NCBI RefSeq assembly: GCF_000445475.1
Contig: NZ_AUPZ01000007.1
Location: forward strand, 211,432 to 275,431
Source of the DNA: Sulfurimonas hongkongensis
GTDB lineage: Bacteria; Campylobacterota; Campylobacteria; Campylobacterales; Sulfurimonadaceae
Reading direction: 5' to 3'
DNA length: 64,000 nucleotides
Within the stretch, counting starts at the first letter, position 1, and each line of letters opens with the position of its first letter. Below are positions 38,635 to 46,931 of this stretch, piece after piece. The translations under genes and the position numbers were made by a program. The notes under the pieces were generated by a model. The model was not told the origin of the DNA. It saw only the letters and a list, made by a program, of their open reading frames with translations, and made no database searches.

Positions 38635-38680
38635 CTGTTTTTCCTTATATTTATATTTACTATTATTTTGGAACTTCTAA

Positions 38681-38862
38681 TTTTAGGAATGCTAACCAAT
38701 GGCATTCTCCACGATGTTTCGAGGACAGTGCATCTTAACAGCCTAAAGCCCCGAATAAATTCGGGGTTTCAAGAAAGAGTTCCCTCGTTGTACCTCTGCT
38801 GAGAGTGTGGAATGAGAGCAGTTTGTCACGCCTTCCGGAAGCGAGGCTTTAGCCTCGCTTCC
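38681..38862. repeat. Intergenic palindromic repeat locus 2
   Basis: The ribH-kdsA gap (about 267 bases) holds no gene. It contains the inverted copy of the 36-base block of locus 1 (38681-38716, 35 of 36 identical), a 33-base block at 38741-38773 with a CCCCGAA/TTCGGGG palindrome that recurs at 58354, and a perfect 12-bp palindrome GGAAGCGAGGCT/AGCCTCGCTTCC (38837-38862) related to that of locus 1. Confidence 0.8.
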
Positions 38863-38902
38863 GAGTTATTTCACAATCTCAGGATGCTAGGAACGAGAAG
38901 TT

Positions 38903-39694
38903 TTAAATCTCTCTAATTTTCTTGATTGTTTTTATTAGATTTTCTAACTCGTCTAATTTTATCATATTTGGCCCATCACTAAGAGCGATGCTAGGGTCAA
39001 AGTGTGTCTCCATAAAAAAGCCATCAACTCCAACAGCCGCAGCTGCTTTTGCTAAGTATGGAACAAAGGAGCTATCTCCGCCTGTTTTTCCGCCTACTGC
39101 TGTTGGCATCTGAACTGAGTGAGTAGCATCAAAGATAACTGGTGCAAACTCTCTCATGGTGACTAAGTTTCGCATATCAACCACCATATTTCCATATCCA
39201 AAAGAGTTTCCTCTCTCACAAAGATAGACACCATGTTTTTTAGCATTTTCATAACTAGCATCTTTGCAGAGTCTAGTTTGTAGGACTTTTAGAAGCGGAT
39301 ATATCATCGCATCTCCACTTAAAAATTGACCTTTTTTGATGTTTATCTTAGCATTAGTTTTTGCACAAGCTACCAGTAAATCTGTCTGTCTGCACAAAAA
39401 TGCAGGAATCTGTAACATATCTACCACTTCGGCAACTATTGGAACTTGAACTGACTCATGTACATCGGTCACTATTTTATAACCAAAATCCTCTTTGACC
39501 TTTTGCAAAATCCTAAGCCCCTCATCCATTCCAAGCCCACGAAAACTCTCTAGTGAAGTTCTATTGGCTTTGTCAAAACTCGCCTTAAAAAAGAACTCTA
39601 TCTCCTTATCTTTATGGTATTTCTCCAAAGATTTAGCGATTTTAAAAATATTCTCTTCACTCTCTATGACACAAGGTCCACTTAGTAATAGCAT
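38903..39694 (-). CDS. kdsA: 3-deoxy-8-phosphooctulonate synthase
   Basis: A 263-residue class I aldolase-type enzyme condensing PEP with arabinose 5-phosphate to Kdo-8-P for lipopolysaccharide. [44 protein letters not shown] (metal-ligand Cys), [27 protein letters not shown] and [18 protein letters not shown] are the canonical segments. The Cys in FLCRQTD suggests a metal-dependent form. The Kdo transferase waaA is also in this window. Confidence 0.97.
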   Translation of the reverse strand: MLLLSGPCVIESEENIFKIAKSLEKYHKDKEIEFFFKASFDKANRTSLESFRGLGMDEGLRILQKVKEDFGYKIVTDVHESVQVPIVAEVVDMLQIPAFLCRQTDLLVACAKTNAKINIKKGQFLSGDAMIYPLLKVLQTRLCKDASYENAKKHGVYLCERGNSFGYGNMVVDMRNLVTMREFAPVIFDATHSVQMPTAVGGKTGGDSSFVPYLAKAAAAVGVDGFFMETHFDPSIALSDGPNMIKLDELENLIKTIKKIREI

Positions 39695-39746
39695 CTATCT
39701 ACCTTAAAACAGGGTTTAAAAATTTGAGAGGATTATATCATATTAG

Positions 39747-40634
39747 TTATTTATCTCTAGCCACCATAATCCCAGCAATAACAACAAGTAGGATGCCAGC
39801 TGATGTTAAAAAAGATGGAAAAGCATCGCCTAGAAGCATTCCTACAAAGATAGCAAAGACTATATTTGTGTAGCTCACAGCTCCAACTATCCCAGCTTTT
39901 GTTTCTCCATACGCTTTTGTCATAAAGTATTGTGAAAGAGTTCCAAGAACACCAAGACCGATAACATAGAGCCAAACTACGCCACTTGGCATCACAAATT
40001 CACCTAGCATAAAGTCAAGCGATGGCAGATGTATAAACTCTGAGATAACAAAAAGGAGTATTGGTCCGATAGTTCCAACTAGTGTAAAAGAGAGCACTAT
40101 AGCCCTTGTGTCGTAGTACTTTCTAAGCTCTCTAACAGAAGTGTATGCTAGAGCTGCTCCCACTCCGCTAAAGATACCTAATATGTCATACTTTGTAAAG
40201 CCAATAGCACCAGGCTGAGCGATGAGTACAATCCCACAAAAACCTAAAAAGACAGCTATCCAAGCAGACAAAGAGAGTTTTTCACTCAAAAATGCCCAAG
40301 CAAAGATGGCGGTAAAGATAGGTGCGGTCTTAGAGTAGGTTACAGCATCGCCTAGCGGAATGTTTGCGATGTTGTAAAAGTAAGCAAGAAGTGCAGAAAA
40401 ACCCATAAAACCACGAAAAAAGAGTAAAAAAGGCTTTCCGCCAATTTGTTTCATGGGGTTTTTATAGACTGTATAGCCGATGAGGGCTACACCAAAGAGA
40501 TTTCTAAAAAAGACAACTTCAAGCGATGACATATGTTCTGATGCTAGTTTTACAAAAGCACCCATAATAGCAAAACTAAAGGATGCTATGAGCATATATT
40601 TTACGCCCTTATTTAAACTTTTAATTCTATTCAT
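39747..40634 (-). CDS. EamA/DMT-superfamily permease
   Basis: An inner-membrane protein of about 295 residues with roughly ten hydrophobic helices in two EamA repeats (about 10-140 and 150-290). VVFFRNLFGVALIGY and AVTYSKTAPIFTAIFAWAFL in repeat 1 and AGIVGAVSYTNIVFAIFVG in repeat 2 are typical. The substrate is unknown. I place the start at the ATG at 40634, because a perfect TATAAT ends 7 bases before it; starts at 40643 and 40703 are possible but would lie on or above the promoter. Confidence 0.87.
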   Translation of the reverse strand: MNRIKSLNKGVKYMLIASFSFAIMGAFVKLASEHMSSLEVVFFRNLFGVALIGYTVYKNPMKQIGGKPFLLFFRGFMGFSALLAYFYNIANIPLGDAVTYSKTAPIFTAIFAWAFLSEKLSLSAWIAVFLGFCGIVLIAQPGAIGFTKYDILGIFSGVGAALAYTSVRELRKYYDTRAIVLSFTLVGTIGPILLFVISEFIHLPSLDFMLGEFVMPSGVVWLYVIGLGVLGTLSQYFMTKAYGETKAGIVGAVSYTNIVFAIFVGMLLGDAFPSFLTSAGILLVVIAGIMVARDK

Positions 40635-40641
40635 AGGTCGC

Positions 40642-40647
40642 ATTATA
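40642..40647 (-). promoter_or_regulatory. -10 box placing the permease start as leaderless
   Basis: TATAAT on the minus strand, 7 bases from the ATG at 40634 and overlapping the upstream in-frame ATG. Transcription would start at or within a base or two of the ATG. Confidence 0.5.
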
Positions 40648-40744
40648 CCAATGTCTTTACTTATTTTACGCACAAAACGAAATTTTTTTACAAAAACAAA
40701 CAAGTCTGTTTTTATGCCAAAGTAAGTTATTAACTTCTATTTCG

Positions 40745-40750
40745 TATAAT
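40745..40750 (+). promoter_or_regulatory. -10 box of the TerB-DnaJ gene
   Basis: Perfect TATAAT, 23 bases before the ATG at 40774; GAAGGAAA provides the ribosome site. Confidence 0.55.
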
Positions 40751-40773
40751 TGCGAGATTAAAGAAGGAAATTT

Positions 40774-41526
40774 ATGGGCAATTTAATACTACTAATACTT
40801 ATTGGCGGATTTTTCTACTGGATTTTTAAGAGTTATTCACAATATACTGCGTATTCACAAGAGGCTTTTAAAAATTTCTCCATCACAAAAGAAGCCCTGG
40901 CAAAGAGTGACTTGGGGCTTTTTGTAGCTCTTGTTGCAAAGGTTGCAAAGGCTGATGGAAGAGTGGACGCACTTGAAGCTGAGTTAGTTGGCAATATGTT
41001 TGATGATATCTCAAATGTTTTTCCAGAACCTAGTAAGACTAAGAGCATCTTAAAAGAGATATTTAACGATGAAAAAGATCAAACTCATAACACTTCTGAG
41101 ATAGCTCAAAGATTAGGTCAAGCCATCAAAACAGACAAGTCAAAACAGCAACAATTTATGGGTTTTTTAATTCAGTTAGCCTTTGTTGATGGTGAAGTCT
41201 CTGCTAGTGAGGACTTAGTTCTTCAAACGATTGCAAGTGCCTTTGAATTTAATCCTGATGCTTATCACGCTATATATGATCAGTTTGAGAAGATGATGAA
41301 AAACATCCAACCAAAGGTAAATATTTCTGATGCTTATAAATTACTCGGCGTAAAAGATAGCGATGATATGATTACTATTAAAAAAGCATATAGAAAGCTT
41401 GTTCGTGAGTATCATCCTGATATCATTAAGTCTCAAGGAAAGAGTGAGAAGTATATGCAAGAAGCAACTGCAAAAACTCAAGAGATAAACCAAGCTTATG
41501 AGATGATAAAAAAAGCAAAGTCTTAA
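40774..41526 (+). CDS. DjlA-like membrane-anchored DnaJ protein
   Basis: A 250-residue co-chaperone-like protein. A single N-terminal membrane helix (about 3-17) is followed by a TerB domain (about 45-165, FVALVAKVAKADGRVDALEAE and VDGEVSASEDL) and a C-terminal J domain (about 187-250) with the HPD motif in VREYHPDII, the order of DjlA. It would stimulate DnaK at the inner membrane. The next gene, a cytochrome c, has its ribosome site directly at this stop codon. Confidence 0.9.
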   Translation: MGNLILLILIGGFFYWIFKSYSQYTAYSQEAFKNFSITKEALAKSDLGLFVALVAKVAKADGRVDALEAELVGNMFDDISNVFPEPSKTKSILKEIFNDEKDQTHNTSEIAQRLGQAIKTDKSKQQQFMGFLIQLAFVDGEVSASEDLVLQTIASAFEFNPDAYHAIYDQFEKMMKNIQPKVNISDAYKLLGVKDSDDMITIKKAYRKLVREYHPDIIKSQGKSEKYMQEATAKTQEINQAYEMIKKAKS

Positions 41527-41537
41527 AAGGATAGAGC

Positions 41538-41891
41538 ATCAAAAAAATCTTATTAGCTCCTGTTTTTTGCCTAAGTTTATATGCAAATGACTATGGCTCG
41601 CTCTTATTTCATGGCAACTGCGTGACTTGCCATCATGAAACCAAGGCGATATCTGCACCTTCGATAATAGAAATAAGAGAGAAATATCTTAGTGCATTTT
41701 CTAAAAAAGAAGATTTTGTAGAGTATATGTCAACATGGGTAAAAGAGCCAAAAGAGGAGACTTCTATCATGCTTGATGCTATACAAAAGTATGAACTTAT
41801 GCCAAATCTTAGTTATGAGCTAGATGCTCTAAGAGATATATCTGCTTATATCTATGAGACAGACTTTACTAAAGAGCATAGTGGACATTAA
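41538..41891 (+). CDS. Small c-type cytochrome with apparent ATC start
   Basis: The protein is about 117 residues with a signal peptide (KKILLAPVFCLSLYA-ND), one haem site CVTCH (residues 28-32) and a likely Met axial ligand in ELMPNLSYELDAL. The frame is closed by TAG at 41532, and no ATG, GTG or TTG lies before the signal peptide. AAGG at 41527-41530 is 7 bases before ATC at 41538, which gives a perfect signal peptide, so ATC seems to be the start (or an ATG-to-ATC change or read error). Starting at GTG 41622 would remove the export signal and the first haem Cys. It is co-transcribed with the DjlA-like gene. Confidence 0.82.
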   Translation: MKKILLAPVFCLSLYANDYGSLLFHGNCVTCHHETKAISAPSIIEIREKYLSAFSKKEDFVEYMSTWVKEPKEETSIMLDAIQKYELMPNLSYELDALRDISAYIYETDFTKEHSGH

Positions 41892-41922
41892 AGTTTACAG
41901 CCCAGACTGCTCTCTCTTGAGC

Positions 41923-42369
41923 TCAATTGGACTTGAAGTCTCTCTCCCAAAAAAAGTCTATCCAATCATCCGCTTCATTTATCCAAAAGTCAGGCTTGTA
42001 AACTGAGGTTTTTTTGTAAAAAAGTGTAGCTGTTTTAAACTCTACTTTTGGATGCTTTGTGCGAAGCATCTTTATAATGGCTTTGAGTGTATCTCCACTA
42101 TCTGCTATATCATCTATAACTAAAACCCTTTGTATATTTTCAAATTCACAAAAGCCTTTTATACAAAGTGCTTCTCTTTTTTGTGTTTTGTCATAAAGCT
42201 GGGTGCTTAGCGTTTGTATATTTCGAACATTAAGACCTTCTACTACGGCGTGAGAGAGAGTGAGACCACCCCTTGCAATCCCAACTAAGGCCTCTGGCTC
42301 AAACTCTTTTATCTCTAAGAGAAGTCTGTTTGTATCTGTTTTAAAGCTATCATAAGAGTAGTATTTCAT
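41923..42369 (-). CDS. Xanthine/hypoxanthine-type phosphoribosyltransferase
   Basis: A 148-residue type I phosphoribosyltransferase. The PRPP loop is VLVIDDIADSGDTL (about 90-103). LVGIARGGLTLSHAV is the N-terminal phosphate-binding turn, and FWINEADDWIDFFWERD resembles the base-binding hood of Gpt-like purine salvage enzymes. The chosen ATG begins MKYYSYDSF; an in-frame ATG 24 bases upstream would overlap the -10 box. TATAAT ends 6 bases before the ATG and there is no ribosome site, so the message looks leaderless. Confidence 0.85.
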   Translation of the reverse strand: MKYYSYDSFKTDTNRLLLEIKEFEPEALVGIARGGLTLSHAVVEGLNVRNIQTLSTQLYDKTQKREALCIKGFCEFENIQRVLVIDDIADSGDTLKAIIKMLRTKHPKVEFKTATLFYKKTSVYKPDFWINEADDWIDFFWERDFKSN

Positions 42370-42375
42370 GTCAAC

Positions 42376-42381
42376 ATTATA
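42376..42381 (-). promoter_or_regulatory. -10 box of the phosphoribosyltransferase gene (leaderless)
   Basis: TATAAT on the minus strand with 6 bases to the ATG at 42369; transcription should start on the A of the ATG. Confidence 0.55.
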
Positions 42382-42428
42382 CAAAATAAACATAAAAATT
42401 GATAAATATTGTTTAAGATTAATAGTAG

Positions 42429-42434
42429 TATAAT
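42429..42434 (+). promoter_or_regulatory. -10 box of the LPP20-type lipoprotein gene
   Basis: Perfect TATAAT 27 bases before the ATG, followed by a very strong AAGGAGAT ribosome site. Divergent from the leaderless promoter 48 bases away. Confidence 0.6.
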
Positions 42435-42461
42435 ATTTTCATATTTTAAAAAGGAGATCGT

Positions 42462-43031
42462 ATGATCAAAACTTTATCGTCAATCGTACTAGCAGGTTTA
42501 GTCACTGCAACTATCACAGGATGTGGTGCTTCGCCAAAGGTTCTTGAAGACGAGGGTTGCATAATAGAAAATACTCTAGCTCCAGCATGGGCATGTGTTC
42601 CTGTAGTTGAGGGTGCTTACGCTGGTGTTGGTATCTCAGAGAAGAGTGCAGCTGGTATGGGTCATATGAGAAGAGTTGCTCTTGCAAATGGTCGTTCAGA
42701 CTTAGCTCAACAGATACAAGTTCAGGTTAAAGACAAAGTAGAGACGTTTACTCGTGCTACAGGTGTGGGAAGTGCCGAGGTGGTTGACCAAGTAAACACT
42801 GCTGTATCAAAACAAGTTGCAAAAGTTGATCTGCAAGGCTCGAAGCAAGCTGGCATGTGGATTGCTCCATCAGGTGCTATATATATGTTAGTAACAGTTG
42901 GTGAAGCTGCAGTAAATAATGAAGTAAAAAAAGCAGTTAAGACTAGCTTTAAAAATGATGAAGCTTTGTGGCAACAATTTCAAGCTAAAAATGCTCTTGA
43001 GGGTTTAGAAAAAGAGTTTCCAACTAACTAA
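42462..43031 (+). CDS. LPP20-family lipoprotein
   Basis: A 189-residue secreted lipoprotein with lipobox ITGC at 18-21. VPVVEGAYAGVGISEKSAAGMGHMRRVALANGR and the later GAIYMLVTVGEAAV match the LPP20 domain known from the Helicobacter pylori lipoprotein, an envelope protein of unclear role linked to the FlgP-type flagellar lipoproteins. The strong ribosome site suggests high expression. A tandem repeat block follows its stop. Confidence 0.88.
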   Translation: MIKTLSSIVLAGLVTATITGCGASPKVLEDEGCIIENTLAPAWACVPVVEGAYAGVGISEKSAAGMGHMRRVALANGRSDLAQQIQVQVKDKVETFTRATGVGSAEVVDQVNTAVSKQVAKVDLQGSKQAGMWIAPSGAIYMLVTVGEAAVNNEVKKAVKTSFKNDEALWQQFQAKNALEGLEKEFPTN

Positions 43032-43054
43032 TGAAAATTTTTTAGCTCTTGAGG

Positions 43055-43196
43055 TCCTGAACAAACATCATCGTCATTTTACATTTGATGTGGCATCTCG
43101 TTTAGATTGTCAAAAGAGGTCTCAAAGAGATCCTGAATCAAGTTCAGGATGACAGTTTGTTTGTTCAGGATGACAGTTTGTTTGTTCAGGATGACG
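43055..43196 (+). repeat. TTCAGGATGAC tandem and inverted repeat block
   Basis: A 21-base unit beginning GTTCAGGATGACAG occurs at 43142-43162 and 43163-43183, with a truncated third copy at 43184-43195. It is preceded by the palindrome TCCTGAA-TCAAG-TTCAGGA (43131-43149). An inverted piece TCCTGAACAAAC lies at 43055-43066. It occupies the lipoprotein-der gap and could form a large hairpin after the lipoprotein gene. Confidence 0.85.
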
Positions 43197-43214
43197 AAAA
43201 AACCGTATTTTGGA

Positions 43215-43220
43215 TATAAT
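43215..43220 (+). promoter_or_regulatory. -10 box of der
   Basis: TATAAT in GGATATAATTTC, 41 bases before the ATG, located directly after the repeat block. Confidence 0.5.
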
Positions 43221-43261
43221 TTCATAAATTTATCTTCCTTCACCCATAAGGCACAAAACTC

Positions 43262-44740
43262 ATGAAAAAAATCGCAATTATCGGTCGTCCAAATGTTGGA
43301 AAAAGCTCACTTTTTAATCGCTTAGTAAAAAAAAGAGATGCTATTACCTCTGACCTTGCTGGAACTACCAGAGATATAAAAAGAAGAAATGCCATCATCA
43401 TAAACAAACAAGTAGAACTTTTAGATACAGGCGGACTTGACAAAGGATGCGAACTTTTTGACAAGATAAAAGAGATGTCACTAAAAGCAGCTTATATGGC
43501 TGATATCATTCTCTATGTAGTAGATGGAAAGAGTATCCCAGAAGAAGAGGATAAAAAACTCTTTTATGAACTTCAAAACTTAGGAAAAGATGTAGCCCTA
43601 GTTGTAAATAAGATAGACAATGACAAGATGAAAGATAATCTTTGGGACTTTTATGAGTTTGGAACCGATGCTATCTTTGGCATCTCAGTTTCACACAATA
43701 GAGGAACAGTAGAGCTTTTAGAGTGGATAGCTTCTTGTGTTCCTGATAGCGATATCGTAAAAGAAGAAGATGCAGAGGACGATGTAAGGATTGTTAAAGA
43801 GGAAGCCATTGATGATGAAGAGTTTTTCTCACAGCACTCATTTTCTGATCAAGATGATGATGACTACATCTACTGGGATGAAGAAGAGGTAGAAGATGAT
43901 TCTGTTTTTGCAAACAATGACCTTATAAAAGAGCATGATGAGGATGACGAAGATCATATCAAGATAGCCATTATTGGGCGAACAAATGTTGGAAAAAGCT
44001 CACTGCTAAATGCACTTTTAGGTGAAGAGCGCTCAGTTGTAAGCAGTGTAGCTGGAACTACAATAGATCCAATTGATGAGACTATAGACTACAAGGGCAA
44101 GCAACTCACTTTTGTAGATACTGCAGGTCTTAGAAGAAGAGGTAAGATTTTAGGTATTGAGAAGTACGCTTTGATGAGAACTACTGAGATGCTAGAAAAT
44201 GCAAATATGGCTCTTATAGTCTTAGATGCAAGCGAACCTTTTTTAGATTTAGATGAAAAAATTGCAGGACTTGTTGATAGCAATAGACTTGCATCTATCA
44301 TAGTTTTAAACAAGTGGGATATTTCAAAAAGAGATGAGCATGATAAAATCATAAGAGAAGTAAGAGACAGATTTAAGTTTTTAGCTTACGCACCCATTAT
44401 CACACTCTCTGCAAAGTCACACCAGAGGGTAGATAAGCTTCACGATATGATTTTAGAGATAAATGAAAACTACTCTCAAAGAATACCAACATCAAAGATA
44501 AACGAAGTTATAGAAAAAGCTCTAAGACGCCATACCTTGCCAAGCGTAAGCGGTCAGGTTATCCGCATCTACTATGCGACTCAGTATGAGACAAGACCAC
44601 CAAAGATTGCCATCATCATGAACAAACCAAGTGGACTCCACTTTACGTATAGAAGATACTTAACAAACAAACTTAGAGAGGCTTTTAACTTCAGTGGAAC
44701 ACCACTACTTTTTAAAGCGAAGAAAAAAGGAGAAAAATAG
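43262..44740 (+). CDS. der: Ribosome-assembly GTPase Der (EngA)
   Basis: A 492-residue double-GTPase needed for 50S subunit assembly. The first G domain starts IAIIGRPNVGKSSLF (G1), with DTGG and NKID; the second has IAIIGRTNVGKSSLL (about 236-250), DTAG and NKWD. A KH-like C-terminal domain ends at about 490. The two G domains are joined by an unusually acidic linker (about 170-232, runs of Asp and Glu), long for the family but typical of this phylum. Confidence 0.97.
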   Translation: MKKIAIIGRPNVGKSSLFNRLVKKRDAITSDLAGTTRDIKRRNAIIINKQVELLDTGGLDKGCELFDKIKEMSLKAAYMADIILYVVDGKSIPEEEDKKLFYELQNLGKDVALVVNKIDNDKMKDNLWDFYEFGTDAIFGISVSHNRGTVELLEWIASCVPDSDIVKEEDAEDDVRIVKEEAIDDEEFFSQHSFSDQDDDDYIYWDEEEVEDDSVFANNDLIKEHDEDDEDHIKIAIIGRTNVGKSSLLNALLGEERSVVSSVAGTTIDPIDETIDYKGKQLTFVDTAGLRRRGKILGIEKYALMRTTEMLENANMALIVLDASEPFLDLDEKIAGLVDSNRLASIIVLNKWDISKRDEHDKIIREVRDRFKFLAYAPIITLSAKSHQRVDKLHDMILEINENYSQRIPTSKINEVIEKALRRHTLPSVSGQVIRIYYATQYETRPPKIAIIMNKPSGLHFTYRRYLTNKLREAFNFSGTPLLFKAKKKGEK

Positions 44741-44853
44741 TGCCTTTGGCATAAGCCATATGAAAGACTTTTTCCATCAGTGTTTTCACTGTGGTAGACA
44801 AAGAGTCTAAGAATGTAAAAAAAGTGTAGTAAAGCACGAAATTAGAGCTAGAT

Positions 44854-45456
44854 TTAAAAGTTTTTTTCTAAGCTTAAAACATAGTAGTTTGAGCCACCGT
44901 GTTTAACACTGTTGATAAGACCAAAAATACCTGAGCGGTGCTTTATGGCAAAACCTAGATAGGTCTCTCTTAGTGCCTCATATCTAAAAAGTTTTCCAAT
45001 ATCAAAATCCACACTAAAGTCTATATAGTTTAAAAATTTTGAATTGTAATCATTTTTTTCTATTGCTTCTACTTTTTCAAAGTAAAGAAGAGAGCTTGTG
45101 TATGATATGCCATCTCCAAAACCGAGTCTAACTCTGTTTTGCCAAAAGTCGATGTTGTAGTAAACTTTTATATAGATAGTTCCCTCATAAACATCACTCT
45201 GCGTGGAAGCCTCATCAAAATAAGCCAGACCACCCTTTAGATAAAAATCAAGTGGCAGATCAAAAGCATCTTTTTTTAAAAGATACCCAACATCTAAAGA
45301 AGTGACTCTTAAATCGTGTTCAAAAGATTGTATATCTAAACACAATGCCTGCCCAAAGTCGCTATCTGTAACTTTACCATGCGCTATTCTAAGGGAGTAG
45401 TTATTATCCGCACCAAGACTTAAAGTTAAAAAAAGTAAAAGTAAATACTTCAACAC
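44854..45456 (-). CDS. Outer membrane beta-barrel protein, possibly PagL-like
   Basis: A 200-residue exported protein with signal peptide MLKYLLLLFLTLSLG. The mature part alternates aromatic and polar strands and ends in Phe, as barrels do. Near the C-terminus LGFAIKHRSGIFGLINSVKH then GGSNYYVLSL recalls the acyloxyacyl hydrolase/lipid A deacylase (PagL) superfamily, where a His-x-Ser pair is catalytic; here His-Arg-Ser fits only loosely. It is 9 bases downstream of the short HPF gene on the same strand. The family call is tentative. Confidence 0.5.
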   Translation of the reverse strand: MLKYLLLLFLTLSLGADNNYSLRIAHGKVTDSDFGQALCLDIQSFEHDLRVTSLDVGYLLKKDAFDLPLDFYLKGGLAYFDEASTQSDVYEGTIYIKVYYNIDFWQNRVRLGFGDGISYTSSLLYFEKVEAIEKNDYNSKFLNYIDFSVDFDIGKLFRYEALRETYLGFAIKHRSGIFGLINSVKHGGSNYYVLSLEKNF

Positions 45457-45465
45457 TTTTACTGT

Positions 45466-45795
45466 TTATGAATCTAGTGGTTCTAAGTCTTTTATAGACA
45501 TTTTACTGTGATCTACTATCTTCGTGTGGAGACGGCGAAGTGCTTTTGAAGCCCTCTCAGATGCCAAGTCTATAGCTGTCTCTAAATCCTCATCTCGCTG
45601 GTTTATAATAACTGGTTCATTATGAGCTATGCGGATATCAAACTCTACAGAAATTCCTTTTTTTTCAGTTTTAACCATAACATTTGTACTTGTAATATCA
45701 AGTGAATATTTAGAAAATCCCTCAATCGCTGACTCAATAAGAGCTTTGTTATTTTCATTTAGTTTCACATCTTTTGAACGAATCTGTACATTCAT
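45466..45795 (-). CDS. Short ribosome-associated inhibitor (HPF/YfiA-like)
   Basis: A 109-residue protein limited to the ribosome-binding HPF domain: VQIRSKDVKLNENNKALIES, the central VEFDIRIAHNEPVIINQRDE, and ERASKALRRLHTKIVDH. It lacks the C-terminal dimerisation domain of the long form at 32809. I chose the second of two adjacent ATGs because AGGA is then 6 bases upstream. Ribosome inactivation without 100S formation is the likely effect. It precedes the barrel gene. Confidence 0.9.
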   Translation of the reverse strand: MNVQIRSKDVKLNENNKALIESAIEGFSKYSLDITSTNVMVKTEKKGISVEFDIRIAHNEPVIINQRDEDLETAIDLASERASKALRRLHTKIVDHSKMSIKDLEPLDS

Positions 45796-45870
45796 CATAT
45801 ATCCTTTATTTTGTAGCCATTGGCAACCTTATATATGTGAAAATAATAGCCAAATAAAGCTGAGACTGCT

Positions 45871-45876
45871 ATAATA
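45871..45876 (+). promoter_or_regulatory. -10 box of trpS
   Basis: Perfect TATAAT in TGCTATAATAATG, 26 bases before the ATG. Confidence 0.6.
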
Positions 45877-45902
45877 ATGTAAAAAATTTAGGATTTTAGA
45901 AG

Positions 45903-46868
45903 ATGAGAGTATTTACAGGAATTCAACCCTCAGGAGATTTGCATATAGGTAACTATTTTGGTTCCATAAAGCAGATGGTAGATGCACAAGCGTCAAGTGA
46001 AACTTTTGCTTTTATAGCAAACTATCATGCAATGACTAGTGTTAGAGATGGAGATAGGCTGGCAAAACTTACTATGCAATGTGCAACTGACTTTTTAGCT
46101 CTTGGCATTGACCCAAACAAATCAACATTTTGGATACAGTCTGATGTAAAAGAGGTACTAGAGCTTTACTGGATTTTATCATCTTTTACTCCTATGGGAC
46201 TACTAGAGCGCGCACATAGTTATAAAGATAAAACTGCAAAAGGCATAGCTGCAAATCACTCTCTTTTTTCTTATCCTGTTTTAATGGCTGCTGATATCTT
46301 AATCTTTGGGGCAGATGTTGTTCCGGTTGGAAAGGACCAGATCCAACATGTTGAGATAGCAAGAGATATAGCTATAAAATTTAACAACGCTTATGGAGAT
46401 ATCTTTACCATACCAGAGTTTCGCATTCAAGAGGAGATACAAACAGTCCCAGGCATTGATGGACAAAAGATGTCAAAGAGTTATAACAATGTTGTAAATA
46501 TTTTTGGGCAAGAAAAAGAGCAGATGAAGACCATAAAAAAGATAGTGACCGAGAATGTAGCACTAGAAGAACCAAAAGAGTTTGAGGGCTGTAATGTTTA
46601 TAATATGGCAAAACTCTTTTTACAAGGTGATGAGTTAGTGGCTCTTCAAGAGAGATATAAAAGAGGTGGCGAGGGACATGGTCATTTTAAACTCTACTTG
46701 CATGAAGTTATATGGGAGTATTTTAGAGACTTTAGAGAGCAAAGAGCTTATTTTGAAGCTCATCAAGATGAGGTAAAAGAGATATTAGATAGAGGAGCTT
46801 CAAAAGCTAGAGCTGTAGCACTTCCAATGATAGAGAAGATAAGAGAAGTAACGGGGCTTGTGTTTTGA
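45903..46868 (+). CDS. trpS: Tryptophan-tRNA ligase
   Basis: A 321-residue class I aminoacyl-tRNA synthetase. TGIQPSGDLHIGNYFGSI gives the HIGH-type site (HIGN), VPVGKDQIQHVEIARDIA the tryptophan pocket region, and GQKMSKSYNN the KMSKS loop (about 191-200). Length is typical of bacterial TrpS. It is monocistronic with its own promoter. Confidence 0.98.
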   Translation: MRVFTGIQPSGDLHIGNYFGSIKQMVDAQASSETFAFIANYHAMTSVRDGDRLAKLTMQCATDFLALGIDPNKSTFWIQSDVKEVLELYWILSSFTPMGLLERAHSYKDKTAKGIAANHSLFSYPVLMAADILIFGADVVPVGKDQIQHVEIARDIAIKFNNAYGDIFTIPEFRIQEEIQTVPGIDGQKMSKSYNNVVNIFGQEKEQMKTIKKIVTENVALEEPKEFEGCNVYNMAKLFLQGDELVALQERYKRGGEGHGHFKLYLHEVIWEYFRDFREQRAYFEAHQDEVKEILDRGASKARAVALPMIEKIREVTGLVF

Positions 46869-46931
46869 CCTCTTTTTTCATCATATATTACACTATAATT
46901 AAAAAATAAAAATATTTAAGAGGAAAAAAGT

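Noticed and set aside
41622..41891. Cytochrome c starting at GTG 41622
   Set aside because: This would cut off the signal peptide and the first Cys of the haem motif; the upstream ATC start explains the protein better.
43131..43196. Possible CRISPR array
   Set aside because: The units are immediate 21-base tandem copies with no unique spacers and no cas genes nearby.
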